This document shows, piece by piece, positions 36,332-49,037 of a DNA stretch of 64,000 nt. This stretch comes from Toxotes chatareus (lineage: Eukaryota > Chordata > Actinopteri > Toxotidae). The notes beneath the pieces are model-generated. The model did not search any database, had not been told where the DNA came from, and saw only the letters and a program-made list of their open reading frames with translations. The position numbers and the translations under genes were made by a program. Position 1 is the first letter of the stretch; every line of letters starts with the position of its first letter. The stretch covers positions 4,695,677-4,759,676 of the forward strand of contig CM028898.1 of assembly GCA_016801885.1 (NCBI GenBank). The letters run 5' to 3'.

Positions 36332-36808
36332 CACAGCAGAGGAGAGCATTGCTCTTTAGCCATCGTCATTCCTGATCGAAATAGCATTCTGCATCAAAAA
36401 CCAAATTAAATATAAACTCAAGTAGTGGCGGCACCACCCACGATAAGCACACACACCGACCTCCTTCGGTAAACAGACGAGGCTTTTAGCTGGGGCCCCG
36501 GTGGTCCGACTGTGGTCCCACCTTACACCAGGTCCATGCTGGCATCCGTTTGAAATCCAAACCTGTCTGAGGAGAGGGATGCTACGCCCTTTTCAGTCCT
36601 GGCTCTGGACCAGGAACCATAAATGTGGCTCCTAACTTGAGGTGAACAAATGGATGGGAGGTAGGAGCTGAGGGGGGGGAAAGGATGCAAAGTATGTGTG
36701 TGTGTGTGTCTGCAAATCTGTGCGCATATGACATGTGAGATACTAGGGATGAAGCAGGAAGGCTGTGTGTGGAGAGGAGTTGAGGAGCGTAAGCTGCACT
36801 TTGAATTT

Positions 36809-36880
36809 AAAAAAAAAAAAAAAATTTAACGGGGTAATATATCTAATTTGGTGTGTTTCAAAAAAAAAAAAAAAAAAAAA
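36809..36880 (+). repeat. Two poly-A runs (16 and 21 nt) 35 bp apart
   Basis: A16 at the start and A21 at the end of the interval, with an AT-rich spacer. They might be tails of two successive retroposons, but no body was recognised upstream of either. Confidence 0.85.
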
Positions 36881-37088
36881 CAGGGTGCATCACATAGGAG
36901 TAAAATGCAGCAGAAAAACCTCCCTGGTCAGTTCACTTGGACTATGAATGAAGCCATTCAAGGCCGCGGGTGGCGACAGGTCTGGCACGCGGCTCGAGAA
37001 AAAACGAAACGAAAACGATGCTCGATTTGAGGACCGCAGAGCATAAACAGGGAAGCCAAAAAAGTTTTTCAGTAAACATTTTTAGTTG

Positions 37089-37105
37089 TTTTTTTTTTTT
37101 TTTTT
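37089..37105 (+). repeat. Poly-T run (17 nt)
   Basis: T17 about 210 bp after the A21 run. A16/A21 and T17 in opposite sense could pair across the gap, but the sequence between them shows no inverted symmetry. Confidence 0.88.
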
Positions 37106-37641
37106 CCTAGAACCCCCCTATTCGTTTTTTTGGGGTCGTGGGTGGTTGTGTGTGTGTTGGGGGGGCAGGGGGTTCTGGAATGACACAGTCAGCAGAAATT
37201 TTGCCCTACTTTTTTTTCCCGCATTTTTAATCTTATTTAACTTGCTTAGCTTCCTCCAAAATGAAAAATTGAATTTGTACAGATATTACATCAGGCATCT
37301 GCTATAAGCGGAACGATAACTTTCACTGTCGCTTAGTATTTAAACAGCAGCTCCAATATATATACGTGAGAAATTTTGTGTGGCCATGTGTGTGTGCATG
37401 CATATCACCATCACATACACCACACAGGCATGTGTGGGCACGGCCGTCCATGCATTTCTTTTTTCTTAAAGCAGGCAGACACCTGTGGCGAACAAAGATG
37501 GCCTTATATCCCTGCTGCAGGATGGCACTGTCATTCAGCAGAGCTCCAGCTGCACAGCATTCACTCTGCCCTCTTATTCAAGCTCTTTGCCCATCAGATG
37601 AGATGAATGGTTGTCAAGACAACACAAAGTACACGCCCCCT

Positions 37642-37655
37642 CCCCCCCCCCCCCC
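37642..37655 (+). repeat. C14 homopolymer
   Basis: Run of C preceded by CGCCCCCT and followed by AGGCACACACACACC. Minus strand is G-rich. Confidence 0.92.
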
Positions 37656-37982
37656 AGGCACACACACACCTTCTGAGGAGTTAGAGAATGTGGTCCTTGT
37701 GTTTCCAATGAACACAACTTGTTGGAAACGTGGCCAAATCATTACTATTATGAATTTATTAGATAACAATATATTTCAGTGACAAATTGTAATCCATTTC
37801 TAATCTCTTTTCTTGGTTTATCTGTCCTGTCCTAAGATTGATGCAGGTCAAACAAAAACAAAGGAGCAGCCGCATGAAGCATCAGGCCAGAACCCCCACC
37901 TCTCTCCATCACTAAGCTCCACACAACAAGCTCTTTATAGCAGGCACTGATGATAGTCAAACAGCTGCATGTTTGTGTGTAG

Positions 37983-37985
<3 letters not shown>

Positions 37986-38013
<28 letters not shown>
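37986..38013 (+). repeat. (TG)14 microsatellite
   Basis: Perfect TG run after AGGGG. Confidence 0.95.
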
Positions 38014-38673
38014 CAACAGTGGGGGCTTAAGTACAACAGCTCATTTACCAAATGAAAATGGTGCAGTTGGACGAGCAATTTCACAACTCACATTTTCATC
38101 AGACCAGTAAAACAGGGATTCCAGTAATACCTGTAATAACAGCAGTGGTCACCCATGCACACACACACTGCATACATTCATATAACATAAAACACATGAT
38201 CCTTCTCTCACATGTATATTTTAATGCAGATTCAAATGTTTTTTTTCTACTAGAAGCTGTAAAGTCTATTAAGATCTTTCCCCTCATTTGTGGTGCGATA
38301 GCACAGAGAAAATTCAACTCCTAATGATGATAGCTTTACATGTGAGGGTTCAGTCCTTCACCACCATTAGAGCTGAGGTCTGGTTATTGTCAGCGAACTT
38401 TGAAGGAGAAACAGCCAGGGATGTAAAAACTGAAAAAACCCAATAAAACGTTTCAGTTGTGTAAAACTTGATTTTAATAGTTAATTCATGGATTAACTAA
38501 TAAAATCAGTTAAATCTGAGATGGATTTTTTTTTCAGTGCAAATAATTTTTGGAACCAAGTAGGTAAAATTAAAATTTCAGATACAGAATGAGGAATTTT
38601 TGTGCATATATAAATGGATCATCATGGCTGTAGCCATTCCATTAATGTCTCTGAACATTTTACAGTGCACCTG

Positions 38674-38691
38674 TTTTTTTTTTTTTTTTTT
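38674..38691 (+). repeat. Poly-T run (18 nt)
   Basis: Uninterrupted T run; no recognised retroposon on the minus strand beside it. Confidence 0.9.
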
Positions 38692-39159
38692 ACAACTCCA
38701 GACTGTTTTCTAGTAGAGAAAAACCAAATTACTATGGCATAAAACAAAATTAATGTCTTTACCAACTGCACCTTGTAAGTGGCAGCAGTTAAAAGCAAAC
38801 CTTCATATTTTCCAAGCAATTCTTCTTTGGGTTGGAGCTAAAATGCAGTCAAAAAGGATACTCGCCCCGCACGGCTAAGAACAACTTCACCGCTTTCCCT
38901 CCACCTACTCATTTACTGCTAAAAGCTGCTCTCTCATCCAGATGTATGAAAGCTAAACACAAGGCATGTTGATGGAAAGTGGCTACACCAAAAAGGTAAA
39001 TTACAACACTTCATCACAAAATAATTGTTGGAACACTCCAAACATCACAGATTAACAAGAACTAACGTTATAAGCATATACAAGGGACGATTTTTCCTCT
39101 AAACTGCATTATTTGACCTTCCATGTGTCACCTGGACACACGTCATAACCGCTTGCTAA

Positions 39160-39620
39160 CTCACCGCTGCACCTTGGCACTTTGTTAATGGAGACAGAGG
39201 GAGTGATGGAAAGTGAGTGTTTTGGTAAAAGAGCAACACCGACAATGAAATTGGGTGTTTGAGAGTGATAAAATAGAAAGAGGGAGCGAGCGATCCATTA
39301 AGGCTAACTGTTTCTGTTTGGAAAGTTCTCCCTGGCAGCAAATTCGTCCCAATCATCAAGCTCTAATGTAATCACTTTATGAGGCCAAGGCATAATGAAT
39401 ATAGTGTTTAGGTGTGTAGATCCAGTCCTGGCCCCTGATCCTCTAGAGAGAAGTGTACATTTCTGTGGCATCCTGTATTTATTTGAAATACCCTCTGTCT
39501 GGTCTCGTAATACAGACATGGGCAAGTGGGCATAGAACCCCTTTTCTATTCCATCCATTTTCATGATGCGGTCTCGCATTAATGGCACTCTCCATATGTT
39601 TTAAAGAAACAAAGCAGTAA
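39160..39620. promoter_or_regulatory. Candidate conserved non-coding element
   Basis: A 460-bp repeat-free block of even composition. Minus-strand frame of about 94 codons without known domain, and homeodomain-type words such as TCCATTAAGG, CATAATGAAT and GCATTAATGGC. One of the strongest non-coding candidates by texture in the first 40 kb. Conservation not tested. Confidence 0.3.
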
Positions 39621-40041
39621 AAGTTGCTCTGCTCTGCCTTCACTCAATTTGTCTCAGGTTTTAGAAGGAAAAATAAAAGCACACAATTTGTTTCCATTTT
39701 TAAGTCAAGGAATACAATTTGTCTCCATTTTGCTAGAGAGGTATATTTAAGTTGCACGGGTCTTGAGTCTCGGCCAGCTTGTTGGTGTTCTTTCAAACTG
39801 GACCCTGTGCACTTACGTTTGAATGGACGAGAGCCTGGGTGTGAGGATAAACGTGAGTGTTCAAGGTTTTGGATTTTGTTCTTGTCAGGGTGTGAAAAGA
39901 GCATTTACACCATCATGGGACACTAAAACCCCCCCAACTGAAACCACAGCGAGGAAATTTTATTAGTGTTAGCAGCTCTTTAATACACACCTACTACACT
40001 GGTTTTAAAAAACCGTGGAGTATTTTACTGCTTTTAAAGCA

Positions 40042-40160
40042 ATAGTTTAACATTTATTCACTGTCTTGCTGAGAATGAGATACAAAGACTTATACCGCTC
40101 TCATATCTCATAGCGTTAAATATGGAGCTGGAGGCATTTAGCTCAGCCAAACGACAGGAA
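40042..40160 (-). mobile_element. Fragment of the GCTAAGCTAAGCTA teleost repeat, inverted
   Basis: AATAGTTTAACATTTATTCA, CTGTCTTGCTGAGAATGAGA, then ACCGCTCTCATATCTCATAG and GTTAAATATGGAGCTGGAGG. Read on the minus strand this is the terminal portion of the same family as the long copy at 21.9-22.5 kb (canonical words ATAGTTCGACATTTTGGGAA and GAGAGTTAGATGAGAAGAT). About 120 bp survive; the rest is deleted or unrecognisable. Confidence 0.55.
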
Positions 40161-40526
40161 GCTGAGGAAATCAGTCACATTTTATTGATACAATCATATA
40201 AGAGGGTTTTTCATGTCTCGGTCCTCTGATACCGAAAGAGCTGCTAAGTTTTCAAGCTTTCTATGTAGGCACAGGCAGGCACCCAAAAACTAAATACACT
40301 AATATACAGTACATAAACTCACGTAAAATAGAACTGTGCTAAAGATAGGTTTATACAGAGTCTATGTAAAGGTATTCAGGATGTACTATTTATTTTAGAG
40401 GAAAGGTCAGCAATATAGATGGGGCGCTGAGAGGATCAACAAACACTGAGTTTCTCCTCTCACACCTGCTGCAGGGCCACTGGCCTCTATGGACTACAGC
40501 TGATGTAAAATTAGATCCTCCTCCTC

Positions 40527-40549
40527 TGTGTGCGTGTGTGTGTGTGTGT
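40527..40549 (+). repeat. (TG)n microsatellite
   Basis: TG run with one TGCG interruption. Confidence 0.9.
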
Positions 40550-41465
40550 CTTCGAAGATATATACATATGCCAATGTATTTGTGTGCAAATGTGCGAGCA
40601 CCATCCTGCATAGATTGTACCTGCACACCATGTCATCACATTGCTAACATCCACAATGTCCTGTCCCAGATGTCACTCATTTGTTTGTTTTCAGCTTAAC
40701 GCTTGTCTTGAGCACAGCTGCTGTCCAGGCCCCAAAGTGGCCTTGGTTCATGTGTGCAACAAAATCAGGAAATGTCCCAGCAGTCCTTACTTCACATAGG
40801 TAACAGAGACAAATCTGATAGATGTGCAAAAAGATACAGATAGAAAATACAGTCATTTTTTTCTCTTATTTTAATATTATGGTATATTATGATATTATGG
40901 ACAGGAGTGCAATGCTAAGATGCAGCATGGTATAAGTAACATCACAAGTTATAATACGCTCATTAAAGCACAGAACTAAACCTGTCTGGGTCTTGTGCTC
41001 ATCAGCCCCAGCAGCTTTATGCAGCCGTTTTTTTCACAGTGGACGAACACCAGAAATATCAGAGTACAGCTGAAATAAAGAGGAGAAATAAGGCTGAAGC
41101 TCATCATCTGTCCGTTTCCTTATATTCTAACAGATGTGACGGTTATGGCCTCGCTGTCTCCAGCAGTAGAGAGAACATGTTGCTATTAGTCGCATGGACA
41201 CAGAGTCATAGTTCCTGTGCACTGACACATCTTCATCCTTTCATCTCCCTTTGCCTTGATTTTGTAGACTTTGAAAACCTCATACATACACACACATGCT
41301 TTCCCCCTGTGTAGTGCATGTGTTTGCAATAATGAACTGTGCCTGTAAGGAGTAAATACCACATGTTGGTATCCAATGGGGACCAGGTGAATTGAGAACT
41401 AAGTGTCACACAGACACACACACACACAGTCAGCAGCTTGCGTGAGTCTGCATGGATGCCTTCCT

Positions 41466-41556
41466 ACCGTACCTGCGGGTGTGTCGAATCACTTTCACGC
41501 GGCGGGTTCAAGGGGCATGGCACATCATGTGAAACCCACTGAGCCACGCTCTGCGG
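41466..41556 (-). repeat. Possible tRNA-like element in a CpG-rich segment
   Basis: On the minus strand TGGCTCAGTGGG matches the polymerase III A-box (TRGCNNAGYNGG) at every defined position, and GATTCGACAC begins 56 nt further on, a 9-of-11 match to the B-box, which would suit a tRNA with a long variable arm. The surrounding 200 bp holds over a dozen CpGs, unusual here. The T stem and acceptor stem do not pair properly, so it is not an intact tRNA; a SINE head or chance are the alternatives. Confidence 0.3.
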
Positions 41557-42143
41557 CCGGTGTTCACATCGATTGGTGCTGACACCTGGCAAACGCTCCG
41601 GCATTTTCACTATGGGAGAACATCGACATGCAACTTCCTCTCGCGGTTTGGGTCGCTCCCCAAATGTCTTTCTTTTACGTCTGAGAGCCACACAGATGTT
41701 TTGGTGGATTTGGGTTCAGTGGCCTTGTTGTGCTGCTGGTGGCTGTTTAGCTGGGCTCTGAATGGATTTACAGAAGTGTTTATTTGAGATCAGATTGCCA
41801 TCAGTCTGGGGCTATGGAGCCTTTATAAACCCAACCAGTAGATGAGGACAGTGTGGATCTGTGTAGAGATCATGCCTCTATGTGTACAGTTAATATGTGT
41901 GCTTTGCAGATTTTACTGTATGTGTGACATTGGTCTTTCATACACCAGAGGAAACTATGACGGTAAAAGTTTCTGGAGATAATTTCAGAGCAGACATGAA
42001 TGAACACTAGCATGCAGTATGCACTGTGCACTGCACATATATAATACACACTATTACAGGAAGGAAAAAGCTCCTTAGGCCCAATCACATTTTTATCTTG
42101 GATATACATAAATGTATATCCAAATGTAAGGGAGCCACATGTT

Positions 42144-42175
42144 GATCAAAGTGTGATATCTACCACACTTTGATC
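42144..42175 (+). repeat. Perfect short inverted repeat, 12-bp arms, 8-nt loop
   Basis: GATCAAAGTGTG, loop ATATCTAC, CACACTTTGATC. No symmetry outside the arms. Confidence 0.88.
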
Positions 42176-45100
42176 TAATATTAAAGGGGTAGATATATTG
42201 TAATTTAGGGTTGCTGTGCATATTATTTATATTACGCTGAGTTTGCCTTCATGGATGTGTTGACACAATTTACATTACACTGACATATGAGTTTGCATAA
42301 ACACAAAAAGTATCATCTGAGCTTCATAGTCACAAAAACAGTTCAGAGAAATGGCGTGTATGTTATTACACTGATGTACTGACGATACTCAGTCCAGAGC
42401 AACATACAAGTGGCCCAAAAATAATTGTGTAATTCCTTTAAAAGAGGCAAATAAGTCGACAAAATACTTAAATCAGCGTTCACATTCTAGCTTTTCTCCG
42501 TCTCTGTATGCTCAGTTATCGTGGAGACAGCTCAGTTGCTGCAGTCGTGACCTACAGTAGCTGTGGAAAAGTCCAGTTTGCAAGCATCAAACTGAATATG
42601 GTAAAGTTAAAAAGTGCCACTGGCTAGCTGACAGTTGTCTCAAAGTCTTTCTCAGTACACACTGGCTTTCTTCACTGCTTGAATGAAATACACCAGCCAT
42701 TAAAAACTAATAAGCCTCAGTGAAACACACAACTGGAGATTAATATCAGTGAATAGTCTTTTTCATAAAGAGATGATGAAGGCACAGTGTTTCCTGACAT
42801 CCTGATTAGACCAATGCATTACCCTGCAGCCACAGAGGGGATGTAATGGATTCTTTTACAAAGTTTGTGTGTCTGTGTGTGTAAATGGGCGCCATCAACT
42901 TACTATTTCGCCCTTAATTCCATGAGGGAAGAGGTTTGTTAAGATATAGATGGGAGCGAAGCTGTGGATTACACGTTGACTGGTGCTCGCCTGTCAGATT
43001 TAAGGTTACAACACTTCCTGTGTTGCAGAAGCCTCTATGCTTAACTGTTTTCCTGTGACCTGTGGTTTGGGCCCTATGGAAATTGATGAAAAATGTGGTC
43101 TGACTATTTATATCACTAAATGATAGAGTGTATAGCACTGAGAGTAAAGGAGAGTTTAGGTATGATTCACTGCTTGCATAGATGATTTTTCTTAAATCCC
43201 TTTATTTATTCAATGAAGGTTTGGTGAGCGTGCACGCTCTGTTTCAGTGTGTGACTCATGCTATTCTACATGTAGGAGCTGCAGTCTTGAATTCAGAGGC
43301 TAAATCTCCGAGCACACCCGCTTTGATGGCCGTTACTGAGACTTACAGTACTGTATCGTCTTGATGTGACAATGGCTGACATTTCACAAACCAGCCTCAA
43401 ATATGAAAGTGAAATACTTGTGTGAAGTTGCTTTGCTTACTTATCAGATTTCTAATATTTCTGCATGGCAGTTGTATTTTACAGATTCTTAACACATCCT
43501 TATCTTTATACCTTTATGAATTTGCATCTCCAATATCCAATCCAGAATGCTATATGAATCAGTGGCATGATTATCTGTGAAGTCCTTCAAACTAAACAAC
43601 CATATAGGACCGTCTGATATGACCCATAGCAGTGTTTCCTGAATTAATGCCCCCCCCAGCAGCTGGAGATACATCACAGATAAACTCAACCTAAAAATCA
43701 CTGTTGAAAGAGAAATAATCTCATTATATTTTTTTTTTTTATCAATTTAGGATCATGACATCTCTTACAAGTAACATCACCTAGATGCATTTAAAAGAGT
43801 TTCCCCTGCTGTTAGAGGTTTGTTTAGAAATATTACTTGGCTTGGAAAAGGACATTTTCCAGTAACTGACCACCAAAGGATGTTTTATAGCACCAAATCC
43901 ATTATAGAGGTAACAGATTCAAACTTGAAGCCATTCATAGTTCTCCAATTTTTATGTATTTTGGTGCTTCATGGTCTATGTAACATCAAACCAGTATAAC
44001 CAATTCAGTAATACGCTGATCTGTATCACCAGAATTTACTTGGCTTCTTATTTTGTTTGACTTCCTCTGTACAATATGCCAACATGTTATTCTGTTCTTC
44101 CCACTCAGCACTTTGTTGCCCACCTCTGCAATTCTCAAGGACGGTCTAATTGTGTATTCCACCCTTCTCCATCTGTGCTGCATTGAACCGGCCCGGACTA
44201 TTGTACCCTTCCTAAGGATATCACAGATCTGGTTACTGCACAAGCACCACCACTCCCTCCGTTGGAGATCTACTTGCTGCCCTGTGAGGCCTCACTCTGC
44301 ACTCAGCTCGCTGGCCTTAAGATAACGCCTCGGAGAGATACTTCCATCCACAGCGTACAGAGGTATGTTTTTGTTCAAAGCAACGAGTATGCATCTCAGG
44401 TATGGCAAAGAAAACTCTCTTACTGTACCAAAAACAAGATGTTTCCAGTGCTACATCTGATTCAGGCAGTGTCTGAATTTGTTCAAGTGGAGTAAAACAT
44501 TGCCTCTGTGAGATTTACCATGTTTTTTTTTTTTTTTCTTTGCTGTGCCCTTTGCCACAGAGGGAAAGGAGGTAATAGCTTTCACTAATTTGGCCCTGGG
44601 CTGTGCAGTCAAATCCATATGCCAGAGTGAATCTGTAAAGCTAACATTAGGCAGCAGATATCTGAGGCTAGCGGCAGCGAGCTTTGACATCCTGTATTAC
44701 ACCTAATTGCCACCAGACATTACATCGAAGTCTCTGCAAAAATCCCCCACAACCACCTGCTCCTCGCTCTGTTTACCTTTTAAACTGGGAATAATGCAGG
44801 GGAGAGCAAGGCGAGAGTTCCTCAGAGTTATTTTCTGACACCCGAGCTGAGGATTGGGGAACTGGAATGTCAGTAGAAATTTGAATTTGAGACATGTTAG
44901 GATAGTTAAGGGGTATCCCCCAGTGCATTGTGTTTCAGGGGCACGATGTATACTTTTCTGATTTATGTGTTTTTGTAAGAGTAATGAGAGAGGGAGAAAA
45001 CAGGGCAGGGGTAATATGGAGGCATAACCATAATTAGGTGAATTATAAGTTTCACAGTCATTTTCGTAACACGGGGGAAACCTTTAATGAATGTTACAGC

Positions 45101-45836
45101 AAGAGGAGCGCAAATGTATTCTACGCACAAACACGTGGTTGCGGCGATGATGTGGTGAGAGTATATTTTTAGCAATTTTGAACATTTCAACCAAATACCG
45201 GTGTCTCATGCAGGCTGTGTATTAATTCATCCTCGTCTGTCCCTCACTCTTCCTCTCCACCAACATGAAAGAAAGCGGGAAAATACCACACCCTTTGACA
45301 GTGTGACGATGAAATGATTTCATACGGCTGTATCCAATAACACCGCAGTGTCAGCGCTCACTCCCCTTTTCGTCTGCCGGAGCTTCCTGCAAATCTCAAA
45401 CAGAGCTGCGGACCTGGCCTGCCATGGAAATAATAAGCCAGGTATAAAACAACAGTGTTTACGGACTTCATGATTCCAGTTTGGAAGGAAACCATGAAGT
45501 TTTGTTACGAACTTAATTCAATTTCTCCGTCTGGTACACTTGGATAAAAAAGCTCCACGTCCAAGAGGTGACCTAAGCGATTGGATCTGGCTGTTGGTCG
45601 TGATGTATTTTAGTTTCGAGTGGTTAGTTCCAGTGGCGGCCTAGAAAGAAAACACTGGATTGAATTTAGACTCAGTGTTCTCAAATGCCCTCTCTTAATG
45701 AACCAATTAATTTTTTTTAACTTCTTCTGTCTCCAGTTATTTTCACCACAGATTGTCTATTATGGTTTATTACAGTCAGTGTGATTTAAAATGACTAGTT
45801 AGATTAGTTAATACTATTTATGGTAATGGGACTAGT

Positions 45837-45884
45837 AATAATTACATTTCATCCTTAGTGTGGGAAGGATGAAATGTGATTATT
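45837..45884 (+). repeat. Near-perfect hairpin, 20-bp arms, 8-nt loop
   Basis: AATAATTACATTTCATCCTT, loop AGTGTGGG, AAGGATGAAATGTGATTATT. The arms pair at 19 of 20 positions. The total of 48 nt is shorter than a normal microRNA precursor, and neither arm matches a microRNA I know. Confidence 0.9.
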
Positions 45885-46886
45885 GATCCATTCAGTGTCC
45901 TTCCACAGTGACGTTAGAACAGAATTCATTTTTATTTATACAACCATAAGGACCTTACATACATACATTCACTTGCCGGTTTATTAGCCAAAACGAATGC
46001 AGTCTAATACAACACTCAGTAAATCTGTTTTAGAAAGGTGTTGATTTAATTTCATAATATGGAAGCTGTAGCTTGTGGTTGCAGTTGAATTGTATTGTTT
46101 TTGACTGAGATGTGTTTCTAATATTTTGAGAAATCTTATGATTGCCCTGTTGACATCACAGAGATTTGGTAAAATGAAGTGGGCAACCGAGTGTATGTAT
46201 TAATGAACAGCTGAGTGAAAGAGGGTTAGGGTTAAGGTCGTGTGACCGTTCTTGATTCTTCCTGTGTGTGTTTCCTGCTGTCAGGAAGTTGCCTCCGAAT
46301 GTAGTATGACTAGAAGTGTGTCCACGTCCACCATTAACCATTTATTTGTGTTTGTATTAATGATATTTAGGGAGAAAAGAATCTACAAAAAAGAGTCAAT
46401 AACTTCTTGTCTCTACCTTTCTTCATGTTGCTGCACAGTCTCATGTTGCCAGCTATCCTACTATGTAAGCGGTGGCAGTTAATGCATGTCCTATAGAAAA
46501 TGAATAGGAGTAATTTGTATCACACTGCGTGAAGAAGGTCCTGTCACAGATTATTTCAGTGGTTTTGTTACAAAAGTCAAGCTAACAGGCAATAACTTAC
46601 CAGGACTCAACTCTGTTGTGTCCGTCTTGTTGTCTCACTTTGCTCACTCTCTGTCAGGTGATCTAATAGCGAATCATGTCTGTCTCAAGATAAAATGAAG
46701 GGAAATAGTTTTATCCTGTGATTGCAGCTCGTTGAAAGAGGAGCCGCCGCAAAGACTGGCTTTGAATAAAATTTAAACTTACCCAGCCCCACCCTGCGAG
46801 GAAACGTGCATATGGATCTGAACAGACAGACATAGAACAATATTCATGCTTTTACCTTTATGAACATTTGTCACTGTGCGTGTCAT

Positions 46887-46888
<2 letters not shown>

Positions 46889-46922
<34 letters not shown>
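46889..46922 (+). repeat. (TG)17 microsatellite
   Basis: Perfect TG run, the longest uninterrupted dinucleotide tract in the window. Confidence 0.95.
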
Positions 46923-46924
<2 letters not shown>

Positions 46925-48594
46925 AGTTGCAGACAGGGAAGGGTGAGGGAGATTTACAGCCCTAATCAAAAACTGGCTCACGGCTGGAAATGTAGCGTGA
47001 ATGATGTCATGAAACTGTCCCCACTCTGATGCTGTGATTTATCACACAATATGGGAGTCATAAAAGAGCACCAGTTAAAGAAAAAAAAATCTAATCAACA
47101 ACAGGGACAAACTTTCACAAACTGTCCTGTATAGTGTAGCCTGTGTGCGTGTCCGTCCACATTTCCTTGCCAGAAAAGCAAACAAATGTACATTTGAATA
47201 TTTTCTTTTTCGCCTTAGATGTTACACAAACCTGTCGCCACCTAGATGATGCATCGCGCCGCCAACGCTTCATCAATATGGATAATTACACTTTCTGTGA
47301 ATTCATTGCAGTTGCGCTGTAAATATTTTTGCTGGGAATCAGGTTGTTATTCCCGTGGTGGTTCCACACAGTCCAGGCCTTCCTGAGATGAACCCAAGCA
47401 TATCCCGTGTGTCACTGTGTATCTGTGCTGAGAGGAAGCATGACCAACTGCAGCTTGGCACTTCATTAAACAAATCACTGGAACGCTTAAGCCAGGAGCC
47501 TGCAGGGACTCCCAGAGAGAAGGAGAGAGAGAAAAAGGGTGGGTCATGGGATGGTGTGATCTCAAAAACACACATTTACTGAAAATCCTATTGTATTGTA
47601 TTTAAAATGCTAACGCTAATCAATATGTTGATCTACAACAGTTTTGATAAATGATTAAGTTATTTATCAAGCGCTGTTTCCAGCTTCTCAAACTTGAAGA
47701 CCTGCCGCTTTTCTCTGTTTAATGTCTTTCAAAGAAGGTCTCTGAAGATGGCATCTTAGATTCTGGCATGGACATTTATTTTTATATTTTATAGCTGAAG
47801 AATTAATCAGTTAATTAAGAAAACAATCAACACATTAATTGCTATGGGCAATACCAAAAAAAAATCAGTAATCTGGAAGGACTCCGCACACATTTGCAAC
47901 ACATGCCAATAAATGCTCCTTACTCTATATGTATACTACATTCACACTGTGGAAAACATAGCTGATAACTCAACATCATACACAAAAAAATAATCATAGC
48001 ATTTAATATACTGAACTTTACTAGTAGAAATACATTTATTTTGCAAAATGGCCATGCAATACTCACCCTGAGCTGTTCTGGTAGTAAGCAACCCATATCT
48101 GTACACGTCTTTTTTTGAGATTAGTTTAATTAGTCATCAAAATGTAATAATTTTTTAATGCTAAGATTAGACATGGGCTTTGTTGTATAAGGCTGAGATA
48201 ATACAAAACACTGCAGTAAAACCCTCGCGGTAAGTTCTACAGTAAGATGACTTATGAACCAGGCAGCGCCCTCATACAGTAGGAATCTGTAGCCTGTGAG
48301 AGGAGGGACACAATAAAAGACACAGACAGCAGGTCAGAGCACAGCCCAAAATAGAACTAGGAATCCTAACGTTTGTATTTAAAGGGGTGGGAAACACCTC
48401 CTCATGCGTAGGTGTGTGTGTGTCACACTCACACGCGGACAGAAACAGGAGGCTTGACTATAATAAATGAACTGCCACAGCAGTGCTATTTCAGGTTGGG
48501 TCACTGGAATAATAGAGGGCTGGAGGCACAGCTGGGGCAACGATCAGATGTTTCCTTGCGTGTGGTGCTGAGCTTGTTTCTACCTCCTGTCAAA

Positions 48595-48634
48595 CACAGA
48601 CAGACAGACAGACAGTGAAACAGACAGACAGACA
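48595..48634 (+). repeat. (CAGA)n tetranucleotide microsatellite
   Basis: Two CAGA runs separated by GTGAAA. The last unit runs into CAGGTAAGG, a donor-like sequence that arises from the repeat edge and is not taken as a splice site. Confidence 0.92.
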
Positions 48635-49037
48635 GGTAAGGCAGCTTCAGGCTCCACCGTTAAATCCTTGTCTGGCTCTGTCTAAAATACTCTGTATTTT
48701 GTGCTGCTCTTTTCTCACCTGGTTTATTCAGTTTCTCTGTTTCTGGAAAGAGACAGCGCATGAGGATCCAAGATGACGATGGTCAGTTGATCTGATGAAT
48801 GCTGCGTCATTTCATTCTTGGTAAATTACAGATGATGTGGTACTTATATCATTGTGTTTCAGCATTTTCCATAAGTATTCTTCCAGACAGAACAAACCTG
48901 TCAGGAAGGATCAGGTAACAAAGTGCTGATTTAAAGTACAGAAAAGTAAAAGAGACAAATAAAAATATGATAAATGTGCATTAGATTTTCAAATCAAATT
49001 TACTTAGTTGTGGTTAGTTCTTTTTTTTCCACTTCTG

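Larger units (their letters stand above)
34820..40040. other. Non-coding stretch, no gene seen
   Basis: No gene supported. Contains a tRNA-like remnant at 35.85 kb, a cluster of homopolymers between 36.3 and 37.1 kb, a C14 run, a (TG)14 microsatellite, a T18 run, and one candidate conserved block at 39.16-39.62 kb. Confidence 0.6.

Noticed and set aside
44053..44325. Overlapping frames of 85-90 codons on both strands preceded by an acceptor-like CCCACTCAG
   Set aside because: No domain or donor could be recognised on either strand, and dual open frames point to low stop density rather than coding.
46219..46235. Telomere-like GGTTAGGGTTAAGG
   Set aside because: Fewer than two units, too short to be an interstitial telomeric array.
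48600..48640. Consensus donor CAG|GTAAGG after a short frame
   Set aside because: The CAG comes from the end of a CAGA microsatellite and the upstream frame is repeat-derived.
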